A stretch of 44,459 nucleotides of DNA from Oscillospiraceae bacterium (GCA_009779495.1 WRED01000016.1:1-44459), one strand, 5' to 3'. Shown: positions 1 to 8,104, numbered from the stretch's first letter. Numbers and translations: made by a program. The notes: a model not told the origin generated them from the letters alone.

Positions 1-22
1 ACTTTTAGCATTACATCGCGAG

Positions 23-59
23 CGGCAGGCGGCTTATTTGGGCGGCCTGCCGTTTTTTT
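23..59 (+). terminator. Intrinsic terminator at window start
   Basis: Inverted repeat CGGCAGGC (23-30) / GCCTGCCG (45-52), 14-base loop, followed by seven T. It presumably ends a plus-strand gene lying outside the window. Confidence 0.85.
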
Positions 60-74
60 ATTTAACAATCTCCC

Positions 75-103
75 TTGCAAACCGCCCCGCCGCGTGCTAT
101 ACT
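75..103 (+). promoter_or_regulatory. Sigma-A-type promoter
   Basis: TTGCAA (75-80), a 17-base spacer and TATACT (98-103). The -10 is preceded by GTGC, as at the alanine racemase promoter (42793) and the aminotransferase promoter (29885). It lies just upstream of the small gene starting near 132 and argues against translation beginning as early as 75. Confidence 0.7.
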
Positions 104-131
104 TTTCAAAATAATTAGGGGGCATGATGAC

Positions 132-356
132 GTGAAACAGGATATCAAAATTCATGCTGAAATCTCTCACAGGGATACAGAATATCTCTATAAGGCCGTG
201 CTCGACAACGGTGACACAATAAACGTCAAGGAGGGCAGCGTGGCTGAAGGAGAGAGCGGTCGGATATATCATGGTGTCTGGCGCGAATACGACGATGATG
301 AATTTGAACTGCTGGGGTGGAGCGAGGATGTTGAGGTGGAGACGGTGATAAAATAG
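132..356 (+). CDS. Small acidic hypothetical protein (74 aa)
   Basis: I do not recognise this protein. The chosen start is GTG 132, preceded by AGGGGG at 116-121 and placed about 28 bases after the predicted -10. The open frame extends upstream to a TTG at 75, but that would run through the promoter. The product is hydrophilic and acidic with no membrane segment or Cys, and looks like a small beta-rich domain (alternating hydrophobic residues, ending in an acidic EDVEVETV stretch). It is monocistronic; the next 150 bases show nothing further until the terminator at 507. Confidence 0.6.
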   Translation: MKQDIKIHAEISHRDTEYLYKAVLDNGDTINVKEGSVAEGESGRIYHGVWREYDDDEFELLGWSEDVEVETVIK

Positions 357-506
357 GGTGGAAAATCAAGAAAAAACCTATAAAAGCTTGTCGCACGACA
401 CTCAAATTAGAAACAGGTTAGCAACAAAACATTCTGCAATGCTTGTATATAAAGATCACAAACTATCCAAGAGATAGAAAACAATCAAAATCCACAACCC
501 CAACTC

Positions 507-548
507 CCCGCGTATCAACAAAACCGTTGGTACGCGGGAACTTTTTTT
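507..548 (+). terminator. Intrinsic terminator
   Basis: A 13-bp stem, CCCGCGTATCAAC (507-519) / GTTGGTACGCGGG (526-538) with one wobble pair, then seven T (542-548). It closes the small gene upstream. The interval 357-506 shows no gene or motif that I can support. Confidence 0.85.
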
Positions 549-613
549 GTGTCAAAAGCCGTCCTCAAAAATATAATAAGATATAAGCCTTAACCCGAAA
601 GGATTGATTCACG

Positions 614-2434
614 TTGTCAAGCGATAATATGCAAACGATGATCGAAAAATACAGACGCGAGCTGATGGAGTTCAACAAAAGAAATCCGCGCAAAAAAACG
701 AATCCCAAGCCTGCCTCGGCACCCAATCCGGAAAATCCCCAGAAAGCTTTCCCTCCCGAGCCTGCGCTGAAAATCGTTCCCACGCCGTCCCTTGAACCTG
801 TTCCCGAACCCGCTCTCCCGCCGCCTGAACCCTTGCCGGAACCCATAACCGCTCCTGTCCCCGAACCCGTTCTCCCGCCACCCGAACCACTGCCCGAACC
901 CATAATCGTTCCTGTCCCCGAACCCGTTCTCCCACCGCCTGAACCTCTGCCGGAACCTATAATCGTTCCTGTCCCCGAACCTGTTCTCCCGCCACCCGAA
1001 CCACTGCCCGAACCCATAATCGTTCCTATGCCCGAACCTGTTCTCCCGCCGCCCGAACCACTGCCTCCCGCCCTCTTGTCCCTGCCCACTAACCCGCCCC
1101 CGATGCCTGATTCCTTACCCCTGATTACCAGCTCGCCCTACATAAACACCTGCCGCCAGGGCAATTGCAAAAGCATGAGTGACTTTCTGAGCTATTGCGA
1201 TAAGACGGGTATTCTCAGGGTCGGTGCCCATGCGGCCTCGGAGGCGTTTCCCGTCCAAAGCGCCAGAGTGACCGTCAGTAAAACCATAGACGGCGGCACA
1301 AAGGTCTTTTACACGGAGCGTACGGACGCAAACGGCGTGGCATACGGCATGACGCTTCCCGCGCCCGACAAGTCGCTGGCGGCTTATCCGTCGGCGCATA
1401 TGCCCTTTGCCTCCTATGACGTCACGGTCGAGCACCCGAAATACGTGACGATGAAGCACAAAAACTGCGCAGTATTCGACGGATTGGAGACTGTCCAAAG
1501 CTTTGAGCTGATCCCGAGGATTCCGGGACTTGACAGGCCCGAGCCTGTCGTCCGCGACGAGCCTGAGCCGGACTTCGGCAGGTACGTCGGCGATGGCGAA
1601 GTAAAGGCCGCGTCCGGTGGCGACATGCTTTCTCTCGACGGAGATGATGCCGATACGCTCCGGCGGCAGCTGAACCGTGTTTCCGCCAACTATCCGGCCA
1701 TTCCAAGGACGGCGGCGGACGATTCCTCAGGCGGCGGACTCGACGACGCGGCGAAAAAATCAGTGGCCGCGTTTCAGCAAATATTCAGCCTGCCGGTCAG
1801 CGGCGGCGTTGACGAAGCCACCCGCGACAAGCTGAACCGGGTCTATGACTCGGTCAGCGAGCTGTCTAGGCTGTACAGCGAGGGTATCACCATAGACGAG
1901 CTTGAGCGGCTGTTCTCCGGCGAGCTGAAGCGCGGCTCGAAAGGCAAGCCCGTGCAGATTATGCAGTATTTCCTGTCGTTCATCGGGCATTTCAACCGCG
2001 ACGTGCCCATCATAGCCGCGGACGGCATTTTCGGCGTGGATACAGAGACCGCCGTCCGGGCGTTTCAGCGCGCCTACGGGCTCAGGGAGGACGGTATCGC
2101 CGGCAGGAAAACATGGGATATGATACTCCGCGCTTACAGCAGCGTTTTGGACGCGCTGCCCAGCGAATACCTCTCCTACTCGTCGCTGTATTATCCCGGC
2201 TACTTCATCCAGAAAGGAGCCAGCGGTAAGGTGGTGGAGCAGCTGCAATCTTTCCTGCGCACTATCGCGCGGCACAACAGCGGCATTCCGATGGCCGAGA
2301 CGGACGGCAGCTACGGCGTGAAAACAGAGAGCGCGGTGTCGGCCGTCCAAAGACTCGCGGGGATCCCCGTGACGGGCGAGGTCGGTCCGATGACGTGGAA
2401 CGCGATCATCAATATGTACAATGAATACAGGTGA
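614..2434 (+). CDS. Proline-repeat peptidoglycan-binding protein
   Basis: A 606-residue protein starting at TTG 614, with AAAGGA about 10 bases upstream. Residues 1-45 are charged, with no obvious signal peptide. Residues 64-151 are a Pro/Glu-rich tandem repeat. Residues about 185-310 form a beta-rich domain resembling the carboxypeptidase-regulatory-like domain seen in clostridial spore cortex-lytic proteins. Three PG_binding_1-type domains follow at roughly 335-400, 440-515 and 535-605, each with the D-G-x-F/Y-G...AV..FQ type motif. No catalytic domain is visible, so it probably tethers to peptidoglycan rather than cleaving it. The family resemblance (SleC-like N-terminal regions) and the spoVAF neighbour suggest a spore-envelope role, which is inference. 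A terminator follows immediately. Confidence 0.8.
   Translation: MSSDNMQTMIEKYRRELMEFNKRNPRKKTNPKPASAPNPENPQKAFPPEPALKIVPTPSLEPVPEPALPPPEPLPEPITAPVPEPVLPPPEPLPEPIIVPVPEPVLPPPEPLPEPIIVPVPEPVLPPPEPLPEPIIVPMPEPVLPPPEPLPPALLSLPTNPPPMPDSLPLITSSPYINTCRQGNCKSMSDFLSYCDKTGILRVGAHAASEAFPVQSARVTVSKTIDGGTKVFYTERTDANGVAYGMTLPAPDKSLAAYPSAHMPFASYDVTVEHPKYVTMKHKNCAVFDGLETVQSFELIPRIPGLDRPEPVVRDEPEPDFGRYVGDGEVKAASGGDMLSLDGDDADTLRRQLNRVSANYPAIPRTAADDSSGGGLDDAAKKSVAAFQQIFSLPVSGGVDEATRDKLNRVYDSVSELSRLYSEGITIDELERLFSGELKRGSKGKPVQIMQYFLSFIGHFNRDVPIIAADGIFGVDTETAVRAFQRAYGLREDGIAGRKTWDMILRAYSSVLDALPSEYLSYSSLYYPGYFIQKGASGKVVEQLQSFLRTIARHNSGIPMAETDGSYGVKTESAVSAVQRLAGIPVTGEVGPMTWNAIINMYNEYR
803..1066 (+). repeat. 57-bp in-frame tandem repeat (4.6 copies)
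   Basis: It encodes 19-residue units beginning PEPVLPPPEPLPEP and ending in IIVPV/M, at residues 64-82, 83-101, 102-120 and 121-139, with a partial fifth copy. Units 2-4 are nearly identical in DNA as well as protein, differing mainly at third positions, so copy number may vary between strains. Confidence 0.9.
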
Positions 2435-2451
2435 AAATTCTGTAAATAATA

Positions 2452-2487
2452 AATGCGCGTGGAATTTCGCTCCATGCGCATTTTTTT
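2452..2487 (+). terminator. Intrinsic terminator after the peptidoglycan-binding gene
   Basis: AATGCGCGTGGA (2452-2463) pairs with TCCATGCGCATT (2471-2482) with one wobble, followed by a T-run to 2487. It overlaps any upstream extension of the next open frame, so spoVAF should start after it. Confidence 0.85.
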
Positions 2488-2512
2488 CTTGAGAGTAAGG
2501 ATGGTCGTATAC

Positions 2513-3940
2513 ATGCCCAACACCGCTTTTTTTACCGATGACTTCACCGCAAACGTCTCCATGATGGACGGCCTGCTTCGCGTCAATAACAGCTTTGACC
2601 TGGTCGGGCGCAACATCAAGTTCGCGTCAAAAAACGCGAAAATATATCTCGTTGACGGCTTTATACGGGAAGAGATCATGGTCAAGATCATGGGCGACAT
2701 GCTGATGATCACGCCGGAAAAGCTGGAGGGAGTGACCGAATCCCGTGACTTTGCCGACAAATTCATCCCGTATATGGAAACTGACGTCATGGCGGATACG
2801 GAAAAATTCATGACGCTTGTACTGTCGGGCGCGGCGGGAATCCTTGTGGAGGGGTATAAGGAGGCCATTGTGGTCGATGTGCGGACATACCCGATGCGCT
2901 CCGTTGAGGAGCCTGACAGCAGCCGCGTGCTGATGGGGCCCCACGAGGGCTTTGTCGAAACCCTGATCTTCAATACGGCCATGCTCAGGCGGCGTCTGCG
3001 CGACCCCATGCTGACGGTGGAAACCATGCAATTGGGCAAGCGCACGAAGCTCGACATCGCGATATGCTACCTTGACGACAAGGTGGACCGCAAGCATCTG
3101 AGGAGGCTCAAAAACAACCTGTGCAAAATCGAGGCGAATACGCTGACCATGGGACAGGAGAGCATACTCGAGAGCCTGTCCCATGGTCAGCGGTACAACC
3201 CGTTTCCAAAGGTGCGCTATACGGAGCGCCCCGACGCGGCGGCGGCTATCATAGCCGAGGGCAGCATTGTCATGATCATCGACAACACACCCGCCGCCAT
3301 GATCGTCCCCACAAGCTTTTTCGACTTCATGCAGGATACCAACGACTTCTATTTCCCCGCGATTATCGGGACGTTTCTGCGGCTTGTGCGCATCACCGTC
3401 TCGGCTCTGAATTTTTTGGTCATACCCGTCTGGTACGTCTTAATTACGCATGAACAATATATCCCCGCCTGGCTCGACTTCATCAAGATCGAGGAGCCGG
3501 TGAGCCTGCCGATCTTTGTCCAGCTGCTGATCATCGAGATGATCGTGGACACTTTGCAGTTGGCGGCGCTCAACACGCCGAAGTCACTGAGCAGTTCTTT
3601 CAGCCTGATAGGCTCGCTGGTACTTGGTGAATTCGCCGTTAAAGCGCAGTGGCTCGCGTCGGAGGTCGTTTTGTACATGGCTTTCGTGGCCATCGCGAAC
3701 TTCGCGCACTCCAGCTTTGAGCTTGGCTACGCGTTCAAGATATCGCGGCTGTTTATGCTTGTCGCGACCGCGATCTTCGGGATGTACGGCTTTATCGGCT
3801 CGTTTTTGCTCGTTTTCATCATGCTTGCGACGACGAAAACAGTGACCGGGCGGCGGTATCTGTACCCGTTCATACCGTTCAACGCAAAGGCGATGGGGCG
3901 GCTGTTTATACGGCGGCCGCTGTCGAAGGACAATAATTGA
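2513..3940 (+). CDS. spoVAF: SpoVAF/GerA-family spore germination membrane protein
   Basis: A 475-residue protein from ATG 2513. Earlier in-frame ATGs at 2453 and 2474 lie in the terminator stem, and ATG 2501 directly abuts its AAGG. The N-terminal half is the soluble GerA-type domain; the C-terminal half (from about residue 285) has five or six hydrophobic helices and ends in the family-typical motif RRYLYPFIPFNAK. SpoVAF works with the SpoVA channel and GerA receptors in the spore inner membrane during germination and dipicolinate release. SpoVAF is favoured over a GerAA receptor subunit because of the short N-terminal region and the C-terminal motif, but no spoVA or gerB/gerC genes are adjacent, so the exact paralogue is uncertain. 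Confidence 0.8.
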   Translation: MPNTAFFTDDFTANVSMMDGLLRVNNSFDLVGRNIKFASKNAKIYLVDGFIREEIMVKIMGDMLMITPEKLEGVTESRDFADKFIPYMETDVMADTEKFMTLVLSGAAGILVEGYKEAIVVDVRTYPMRSVEEPDSSRVLMGPHEGFVETLIFNTAMLRRRLRDPMLTVETMQLGKRTKLDIAICYLDDKVDRKHLRRLKNNLCKIEANTLTMGQESILESLSHGQRYNPFPKVRYTERPDAAAAIIAEGSIVMIIDNTPAAMIVPTSFFDFMQDTNDFYFPAIIGTFLRLVRITVSALNFLVIPVWYVLITHEQYIPAWLDFIKIEEPVSLPIFVQLLIIEMIVDTLQLAALNTPKSLSSSFSLIGSLVLGEFAVKAQWLASEVVLYMAFVAIANFAHSSFELGYAFKISRLFMLVATAIFGMYGFIGSFLLVFIMLATTKTVTGRRYLYPFIPFNAKAMGRLFIRRPLSKDNN

Positions 3941-3974
3941 GAACCTGCGTGCGTATGGATGCACACAGGTTCTC
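3939..3974. repeat. Short AGAACCTG hairpin
   Basis: GAGAACCTG (3939-3947) and CAGGTTCTC (3966-3974) enclose a partly complementary interior containing GTATGGATG. It overlaps the last bases of the spoVAF stop and sits between convergent genes. No T-run follows on either strand, so a simple terminator role is unlikely. The same arms recur at 7113 and 22052. Confidence 0.7.
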
Positions 3975-3987
3975 AAGTTCGGAGTTC

Positions 3988-5673
3988 CTAATTAAACAGG
4001 TAAACTCTTGTCTCATACGGCTTCGTAACTATGGTATTGCCCTGAGCCGTCACATCCTTATAATTCTGGAACACAAGCTCGCCCTTTTGGAGGTCAAAGC
4101 CTTTCGGCGCGGTCAGCTTCACGGGCTTATCCGTGAACGAGCAGATCACCAGCAGGCGCCTGCCCTTGTAATTGCGCTCGTACACGTACAGATTGCGGCT
4201 TGATTTGAAATGCTCCTTATAGTCGCCGTAGATCACAAGCTCGTTTTCCTTGCGGAACTTGAGCAGCGCGCGGTAGAAATGCAGCAGGGAATCCGCGTCA
4301 TTTTCCGCCGCCTCGACGTTGATCTCCGTGTAATTCGGGTTCACGCCGACCCAGGGAGCGCCCGCCGTGAAGCCCGCGTTTTTGGCCGCCGACCACTGTA
4401 CGGGAGTCCGGGCGTTTTCACGCGTGGCTTTGTTGGCAATGCTCAAAATGCGCTTTTCCGAAAATCCAAACGACCTGAACGTCTTGCGCATGTTGTGCGC
4501 CATGACGTCCTTGAAGTCGTCGAAGCTGCCGCGCTCGGTGTTGAGCATACCGATCTCCTGTCCCTGATACACAAAGGGCGTGCCGCACTGGCAGATATAC
4601 ATGGCCGCCAGCATTTTGCCGCTTTCCACGCGGTACAACGGATCGCCGTAGCGGTTTATGATGCGCGGATGGTCGTGGTTTTCGAGATACAGCGCGTTCC
4701 ACGCCGTGCCGTACATGCCGCGCTGCCAGCGGGAGAACGCCTTTTTCATCCTTTTGAGGCTGAACGGCGTAACGATCCAATCGGTAAAAATACAGTCGGC
4801 GCCCATATGCTGGAAGTGGAACATGAGGTCGAGTACCTGATTGCCGCCCTCTTCAATATATTTCTTCGCTTTCTTCGGCGTCATCATGGGAGCCTCGCCC
4901 ACGGTGAACGCGCCGTAAGGCTCCAGCACTTCTTTGCGGAACTCCGTGAGATAATCGTGCACCTTCGGCAGGCCAGAGTAGTGCTCCATGCCGACCGCCG
5001 CGGGAATCGGGAAGCCGTTGGGCAGGCCCTCGCGCTTGGCTATGTAGGTGATCACGTCCTCGCGGAAGCCGTCCACCCCCAGATCGAGCCAAAAGCGCAT
5101 GATGTTTTTGACCTCTTCGCGCACCGCCGGGTTCGACATATTCAGGTCGGGCTGTTTTTTCGCGAAAATGTGCAGATAATATTCGTCAAGATCGGCGTCA
5201 TACTCCCACGCGCCGCCCTCGAACAGGGACTTCCAGTTGTTCGGCGGCTTTTTACCGCCGGGCTTTTTGCCCTTGCGCCAGTAATAGTAGTCGTGATACG
5301 GGCTGTTTTTGTCCGCGCGGCCCTGCTTGAACCACTCGTGCTCGTCCGAGGTGTGGTTCACGACAAGATCCATGATGATTTTGATGCCGCGCCTGTGCGC
5401 TTCATCCACCAAGGTCTTGAACTGCTCCAGCGTCCCGTAATCCTCGGAGATATTGCGGTAGTCGGCGATGTCGTAGCCGTAGTCGGCATTGGGCGACGTG
5501 TACAGCGGCGAAAACCAGATGGCGTCCACGTTCAGGCTTTTGATGTAGTCGAGCTTCGAGATAACGCCCTCCAGGTCGCCGATACCGTCGCCGTTGCCGT
5601 CGCAGAAGCTGCGCGGCCAGATCTGGTAGACGGACATCTCTTTGTACCAGGTTTTGTTGATTGGTGTTGACAT
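3988..5673 (-). CDS. malL: GH13 alpha-glucosidase (oligo-1,6-glucosidase type)
   Basis: A 561-residue cytoplasmic enzyme, full length for the GH13 oligo-1,6-glucosidase/sucrase-isomaltase-like group. The four GH13 regions are visible: DLVVNHTSDEHEWF (region I), GFREDVITYI with the Asp nucleophile (II), GEAPM with the Glu acid/base (III) and ENHDHPRIINRYG (IV). It hydrolyses terminal alpha-1,6 or alpha-1,4 glucosidic bonds of imported oligosaccharides. Region II has Glu where the group usually has Met or Ala before the Asp, so substrate preference should not be assumed. The start is ATG 5673 with AGGAAGG about 7 bases upstream. It is monocistronic, with no sugar transporter nearby. Confidence 0.92.
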   Translation of the reverse strand: MSTPINKTWYKEMSVYQIWPRSFCDGNGDGIGDLEGVISKLDYIKSLNVDAIWFSPLYTSPNADYGYDIADYRNISEDYGTLEQFKTLVDEAHRRGIKIIMDLVVNHTSDEHEWFKQGRADKNSPYHDYYYWRKGKKPGGKKPPNNWKSLFEGGAWEYDADLDEYYLHIFAKKQPDLNMSNPAVREEVKNIMRFWLDLGVDGFREDVITYIAKREGLPNGFPIPAAVGMEHYSGLPKVHDYLTEFRKEVLEPYGAFTVGEAPMMTPKKAKKYIEEGGNQVLDLMFHFQHMGADCIFTDWIVTPFSLKRMKKAFSRWQRGMYGTAWNALYLENHDHPRIINRYGDPLYRVESGKMLAAMYICQCGTPFVYQGQEIGMLNTERGSFDDFKDVMAHNMRKTFRSFGFSEKRILSIANKATRENARTPVQWSAAKNAGFTAGAPWVGVNPNYTEINVEAAENDADSLLHFYRALLKFRKENELVIYGDYKEHFKSSRNLYVYERNYKGRRLLVICSFTDKPVKLTAPKGFDLQKGELVFQNYKDVTAQGNTIVTKPYETRVYLFN

Positions 5674-5742
5674 ATTTTACCTTCCTCTCTGCTAACAAGT
5701 TTTATTTAACTCTTTTAGATTTTTGTATTGACTTTGAATTTT

Positions 5743-5860
5743 ACAACCCCTCCGCCCCTGCGGGGGCACCTTCCCTTACAGGGGAGGAATTGGCAGTTAA
5801 GCCTCGTGTTTCCAAGCCTCCCCTGCAAGGGGAGGTGGCGCGAAGCGCCGGAGGGGTTGT
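5743..5860. repeat. 118-bp palindromic element (ACAACCCCTCCG type)
   Basis: The left arm starts ACAACCCCTCCG and contains ACCTTCCCTTACAGGGGAGG; the right arm is its imperfect inverse and ends CGGAGGGGTTGT. From memory, CCTCCG...AGGGGAGG palindromes of this kind are dispersed in many Firmicutes and other genomes. It lies upstream of malL on the minus strand and could fold in a transcript of either strand. Confidence 0.8.
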
Positions 5861-5899
5861 GAAACGTAAAAAACCAATACAATCGCCTAAAACAGCATT

Positions 5900-6541
5900 T
5901 TATTTTATCCATTTATGGCCACGGGGAAACATGCGAATCAACGCGCCGTTGAGCCAGGCACGCTGTTCTTCATTCATTTTCATCGAAGCGTTTTCAAAAT
6001 CAAGCTGATAATCCGGGCTTTCGGACATGGTTGACTTGTACAAAAGTACCAGCTCGGGAGTCAGATAGGGAATCTCCTTGACTTTGATCACCGCACTGTC
6101 AAGCTTCATTTTTATGTCTTTATTTTTCGCGTATAAAAATTCCCCGTCCCTGCGGTCATTGAACAGAAGCTCGATAAAATCCAGATCCGTCTGTTCCGAG
6201 CCGTCAAATTCGACGGCGAACATATCCTTTTCGTGAGCCGTGAATTTGTAATGCGCATTATCGGGCCGGACGCACCAGATGTTTGACTTTATCCGTTTCT
6301 GCGTTTCAACACCGCCGATTTTGTGCAAAAACGCGCACCCGCAAGGCTCATACATATCCCAGCCGTCGTTCAACATGCGCTGAACGATTGCGTCTCTGTC
6401 CTCCCGGTAAACCGCCACGTCCAAGTCCTTATGCGGACGCGTCTTTTGCCCTAAAAATAAATCTATCGCGTAACCGCCGCACACGGCGTAATCCACGCCT
6501 AAATGGATCATGAATTCGTTCAGCACGCCAAGTAAATCCAT
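5900..6541 (-). CDS. ANT(2'')-like nucleotidyltransferase
   Basis: A 213-residue protein with the nucleotidyltransferase core near the N terminus: CGGYAIDLFLG followed by TRPHKDLDVAV, where the two Asp of DLDVAV would bind metal. This matches the aminoglycoside-2''-adenylyltransferase-like family (PF10706), which includes both resistance enzymes and many housekeeping proteins of unknown substrate. It starts 10 bases after the cdd stop, with GAGGAAAGG overlapping the cdd 3' end, so the two genes probably share the cdd promoter. Resistance activity is not shown by sequence alone. Confidence 0.75.
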   Translation of the reverse strand: MDLLGVLNEFMIHLGVDYAVCGGYAIDLFLGQKTRPHKDLDVAVYREDRDAIVQRMLNDGWDMYEPCGCAFLHKIGGVETQKRIKSNIWCVRPDNAHYKFTAHEKDMFAVEFDGSEQTDLDFIELLFNDRRDGEFLYAKNKDIKMKLDSAVIKVKEIPYLTPELVLLYKSTMSESPDYQLDFENASMKMNEEQRAWLNGALIRMFPRGHKWIK

Positions 6542-6551
6542 AGACCTTTCC

Positions 6552-6959
6552 TCACGTCTGATTCAGGTTTTCCCTGCCGAACCTCATGGGAAGCAGCTTG
6601 TTAAGCGTCATGACGGTCAGCCCCCCGTTTTTGCCGGACATAACGACCTGAAACTCCCCGCCGCAGAACTCCGCCAAAACCTGCCGGCACACCCCGCACG
6701 GCGCGCACGCCGCCCCGCCGCCTGACAGCGCGGCGACCGCTATCGCTCTAAAGTCACGTTCGCCGTCCAAAACGGCCTTGAACAGAGCCGTCCGTTCAGC
6801 GCAGACAGTAGGGGAGTAGGCGGCGTTTTCAATGTTCGCGCCGGTGTACACGTTGCCGCTTTCGCACAAAAGCGCCGCGCCGACTTGAAAGCCCGAGTAT
6901 GGCGAATAGGACTTCTCCGCGGCGTTTGCGGCCAAAGCCAGAAGCTCATGGTGCGTCAT
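6552..6959 (-). CDS. cdd: Cytidine deaminase
   Basis: A 135-residue homotetrameric-type cytidine deaminase converting cytidine and deoxycytidine to uridine and deoxyuridine in pyrimidine salvage. The zinc and catalytic motifs are CAERTALFKA (Cys ligand plus catalytic Glu) and PCGVCRQVLAEF (two Cys ligands). FQVGAALL and NIENAAYSP complete the substrate pocket. The start ATG 6959 has AAGGAA about 9 bases upstream. A longer in-frame extension to 7028 overlaps the predicted promoter and is rejected. It is first in a two-gene unit with the nucleotidyltransferase. Confidence 0.95.
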   Translation of the reverse strand: MTHHELLALAANAAEKSYSPYSGFQVGAALLCESGNVYTGANIENAAYSPTVCAERTALFKAVLDGERDFRAIAVAALSGGGAACAPCGVCRQVLAEFCGGEFQVVMSGKNGGLTVMTLNKLLPMRFGRENLNQT

Positions 6960-6999
6960 GGTTGTAACCGTTCCTTTTCTAAAAAAATATGATGTATCT

Positions 7000-7028
7000 A
7001 TCATACCCGTTTGGATTATTTTTGTCAA
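7000..7028 (-). promoter_or_regulatory. cdd promoter
   Basis: On the minus strand: TTGACA (7028-7023), 17-base spacer, TATGAT (7005-7000). The -35 lies inside a 20-bp word, TTGTCAAGTTGATCGACGGC (7022-7041), that recurs at 8142. Confidence 0.8.
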
Positions 7029-7041
7029 GTTGATCGACGGC
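7022..7041. repeat. 20-bp direct repeat, second copy at 8142-8161
   Basis: TTGTCAAGTTGATCGACGGC here and TTGTCAAATTGATCGACGGC at 8142 differ at one base. The copies bracket the membrane acyltransferase gene. One overlaps the cdd -35 and the other ends 4 bases before the toxin -35. It could be a shared operator or the scar of a duplication or insertion. Confidence 0.6.
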
Positions 7042-7069
7042 CTTGAAACACGAAATTTGCAAAAAACGC

Positions 7070-7098
7070 TTGCATTCGGCCCGCGTTTCTGTTACATT
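7070..7098 (+). promoter_or_regulatory. Promoter for the membrane acyltransferase gene
   Basis: TTGCAT (7070-7075), 17-base spacer, TACATT (7093-7098). The transcript would carry the AGAACCTG hairpin at 7113-7142 in its 5' leader. A moderate match. Confidence 0.5.
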
Positions 7099-7112
7099 AT
7101 ATCTTACGAATA

Positions 7113-7142
7113 AGAACCTGCATCCATATGAATACAGGTTCT
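7113..7142. repeat. Short AGAACCTG hairpin in a 5' leader
   Basis: AGAACCTG (7113-7120) / CAGGTTCT (7135-7142) with a 14-base interior containing CATCCATATG. It ends about 14 bases before the ribosome binding site of the following gene. Arms and inner word match the hairpin at 3939, read in the opposite sense. Confidence 0.7.
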
Positions 7143-7174
7143 AAAATCCAAACATAAGGGAGATGTTCTTTTCT

Positions 7175-8104
7175 ATGGTAAGGGAACGCAATCTGGCAAT
7201 TGACCGTTACAGGGGCCTGGCGATTGTGCTGATGGTGCTGGTGGACGCCTTGGAGGACGTGGCGCGGGTGCCGGCCTGGTGCAAGCACGCGCCGGACACA
7301 GGCTTTACAATCGCCGACCTGGTGGCGCCGATGTTCATTTTCGCCATCGCGGCCACCTACCGGCAGTCCTTTCTGCGGCGCGCCGAAAAAGGCGGCGCAT
7401 ACGCCCACTTCACGGGGCGATACCTGGCCATCATCGGCTTGGGCGCCATCTTCAGCGCGGGCGGCTCGGTGGTGGAGTTGGCCACGACCTGGGGGGTTCT
7501 GCAGGCCATCGGCGCGGCCGGACTCATCACGCTGCTGGTGATCAAGCTCCCCACGCTTGCGCGCGCGGGCGCCGGACTCGGCATTCTGGCCGCGTTCCAG
7601 CTGGCATCCAGCCTTAGTCCCGGCTTCGCGGAGGGTGTATTTACGGGCGACCACGGCGGGTTCACCGGCTCGCTCTCATGGAGCGCCATGCTGATCCTCT
7701 GCACCGTCATAATTGATCTCTACAACAAAGGGATCAAGCCTTTCCTGCTCGGTACGGGCGTCCTTTCCGTTCTGGCGGCGGGTTCGCTGTTCCTCGTGCC
7801 CATCTCGAAGCACCGCATGTCGCTGTCCTACGTGCTGGTATCCGTGGCGCTGTGCGCCGTGTTGTACCTCCTCGCGGACATGCTGTCAAAGAAGCTCCCC
7901 GCCAAAAAAGGCCTGCTTGTCTGGTGGGGCGAAAATCCGCTGCTTCTCTACGTTTTGCACCTGATCCTCCTGATATTGGCAAGGATCCCTTTCGAGGAGG
8001 TCAAGCCCCTTGTTCCCGGCCTGGCGGCCGTCGCTGCGATGGTCGTCCTGTTGAGCCTGATTGCCTGGGCGCTGCACAGGAAGGACAAGCGCTTCTCGCT
8101 GTAA
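7175..8104 (+). CDS. Membrane acyltransferase-like protein (HGSNAT/DUF5009-YeiB type)
   Basis: About 309 residues with eight to ten hydrophobic helices. The N-terminal signature RERNLAIDRYRGLAIVLMV is typical of transmembrane acyltransferase families (heparan-alpha-glucosaminide N-acetyltransferase catalytic-like, DUF5009, YeiB), which transfer acyl groups across or at the membrane. The C-terminal NPLLLYVLH segment is also characteristic. The substrate cannot be read from sequence. ATG 7175 is preferred over ATG 7163 because AAGGGAG directly abuts 7163. It is monocistronic, flanked by the 20-bp direct repeats at 7022 and 8142. Confidence 0.75.
   Translation: MVRERNLAIDRYRGLAIVLMVLVDALEDVARVPAWCKHAPDTGFTIADLVAPMFIFAIAATYRQSFLRRAEKGGAYAHFTGRYLAIIGLGAIFSAGGSVVELATTWGVLQAIGAAGLITLLVIKLPTLARAGAGLGILAAFQLASSLSPGFAEGVFTGDHGGFTGSLSWSAMLILCTVIIDLYNKGIKPFLLGTGVLSVLAAGSLFLVPISKHRMSLSYVLVSVALCAVLYLLADMLSKKLPAKKGLLVWWGENPLLLYVLHLILLILARIPFEEVKPLVPGLAAVAAMVVLLSLIAWALHRKDKRFSL

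Noticed and set aside
803-1066. Regular repeats resembling a CRISPR array
   Set aside because: Units are contiguous and in frame, with no unique spacers and no cas genes.
565-1089. Gly/Ser-rich open frame on the minus strand opposite the Pro-rich repeat
   Set aside because: It is the antisense image of the 57-bp tandem repeat; no ribosome site, and it also overlaps the terminator-side spacer.
3939-3974. Hairpin as intrinsic terminator between spoVAF and malL
   Set aside because: No T-run on either strand; the same arms occur elsewhere in leaders, so a repeat is the better description.
4210-5670. 486-codon plus-strand frame antisense to the alpha-glucosidase
   Set aside because: A GC-biased third position opens antisense frames here; the minus strand has complete GH13 motifs and a ribosome site.
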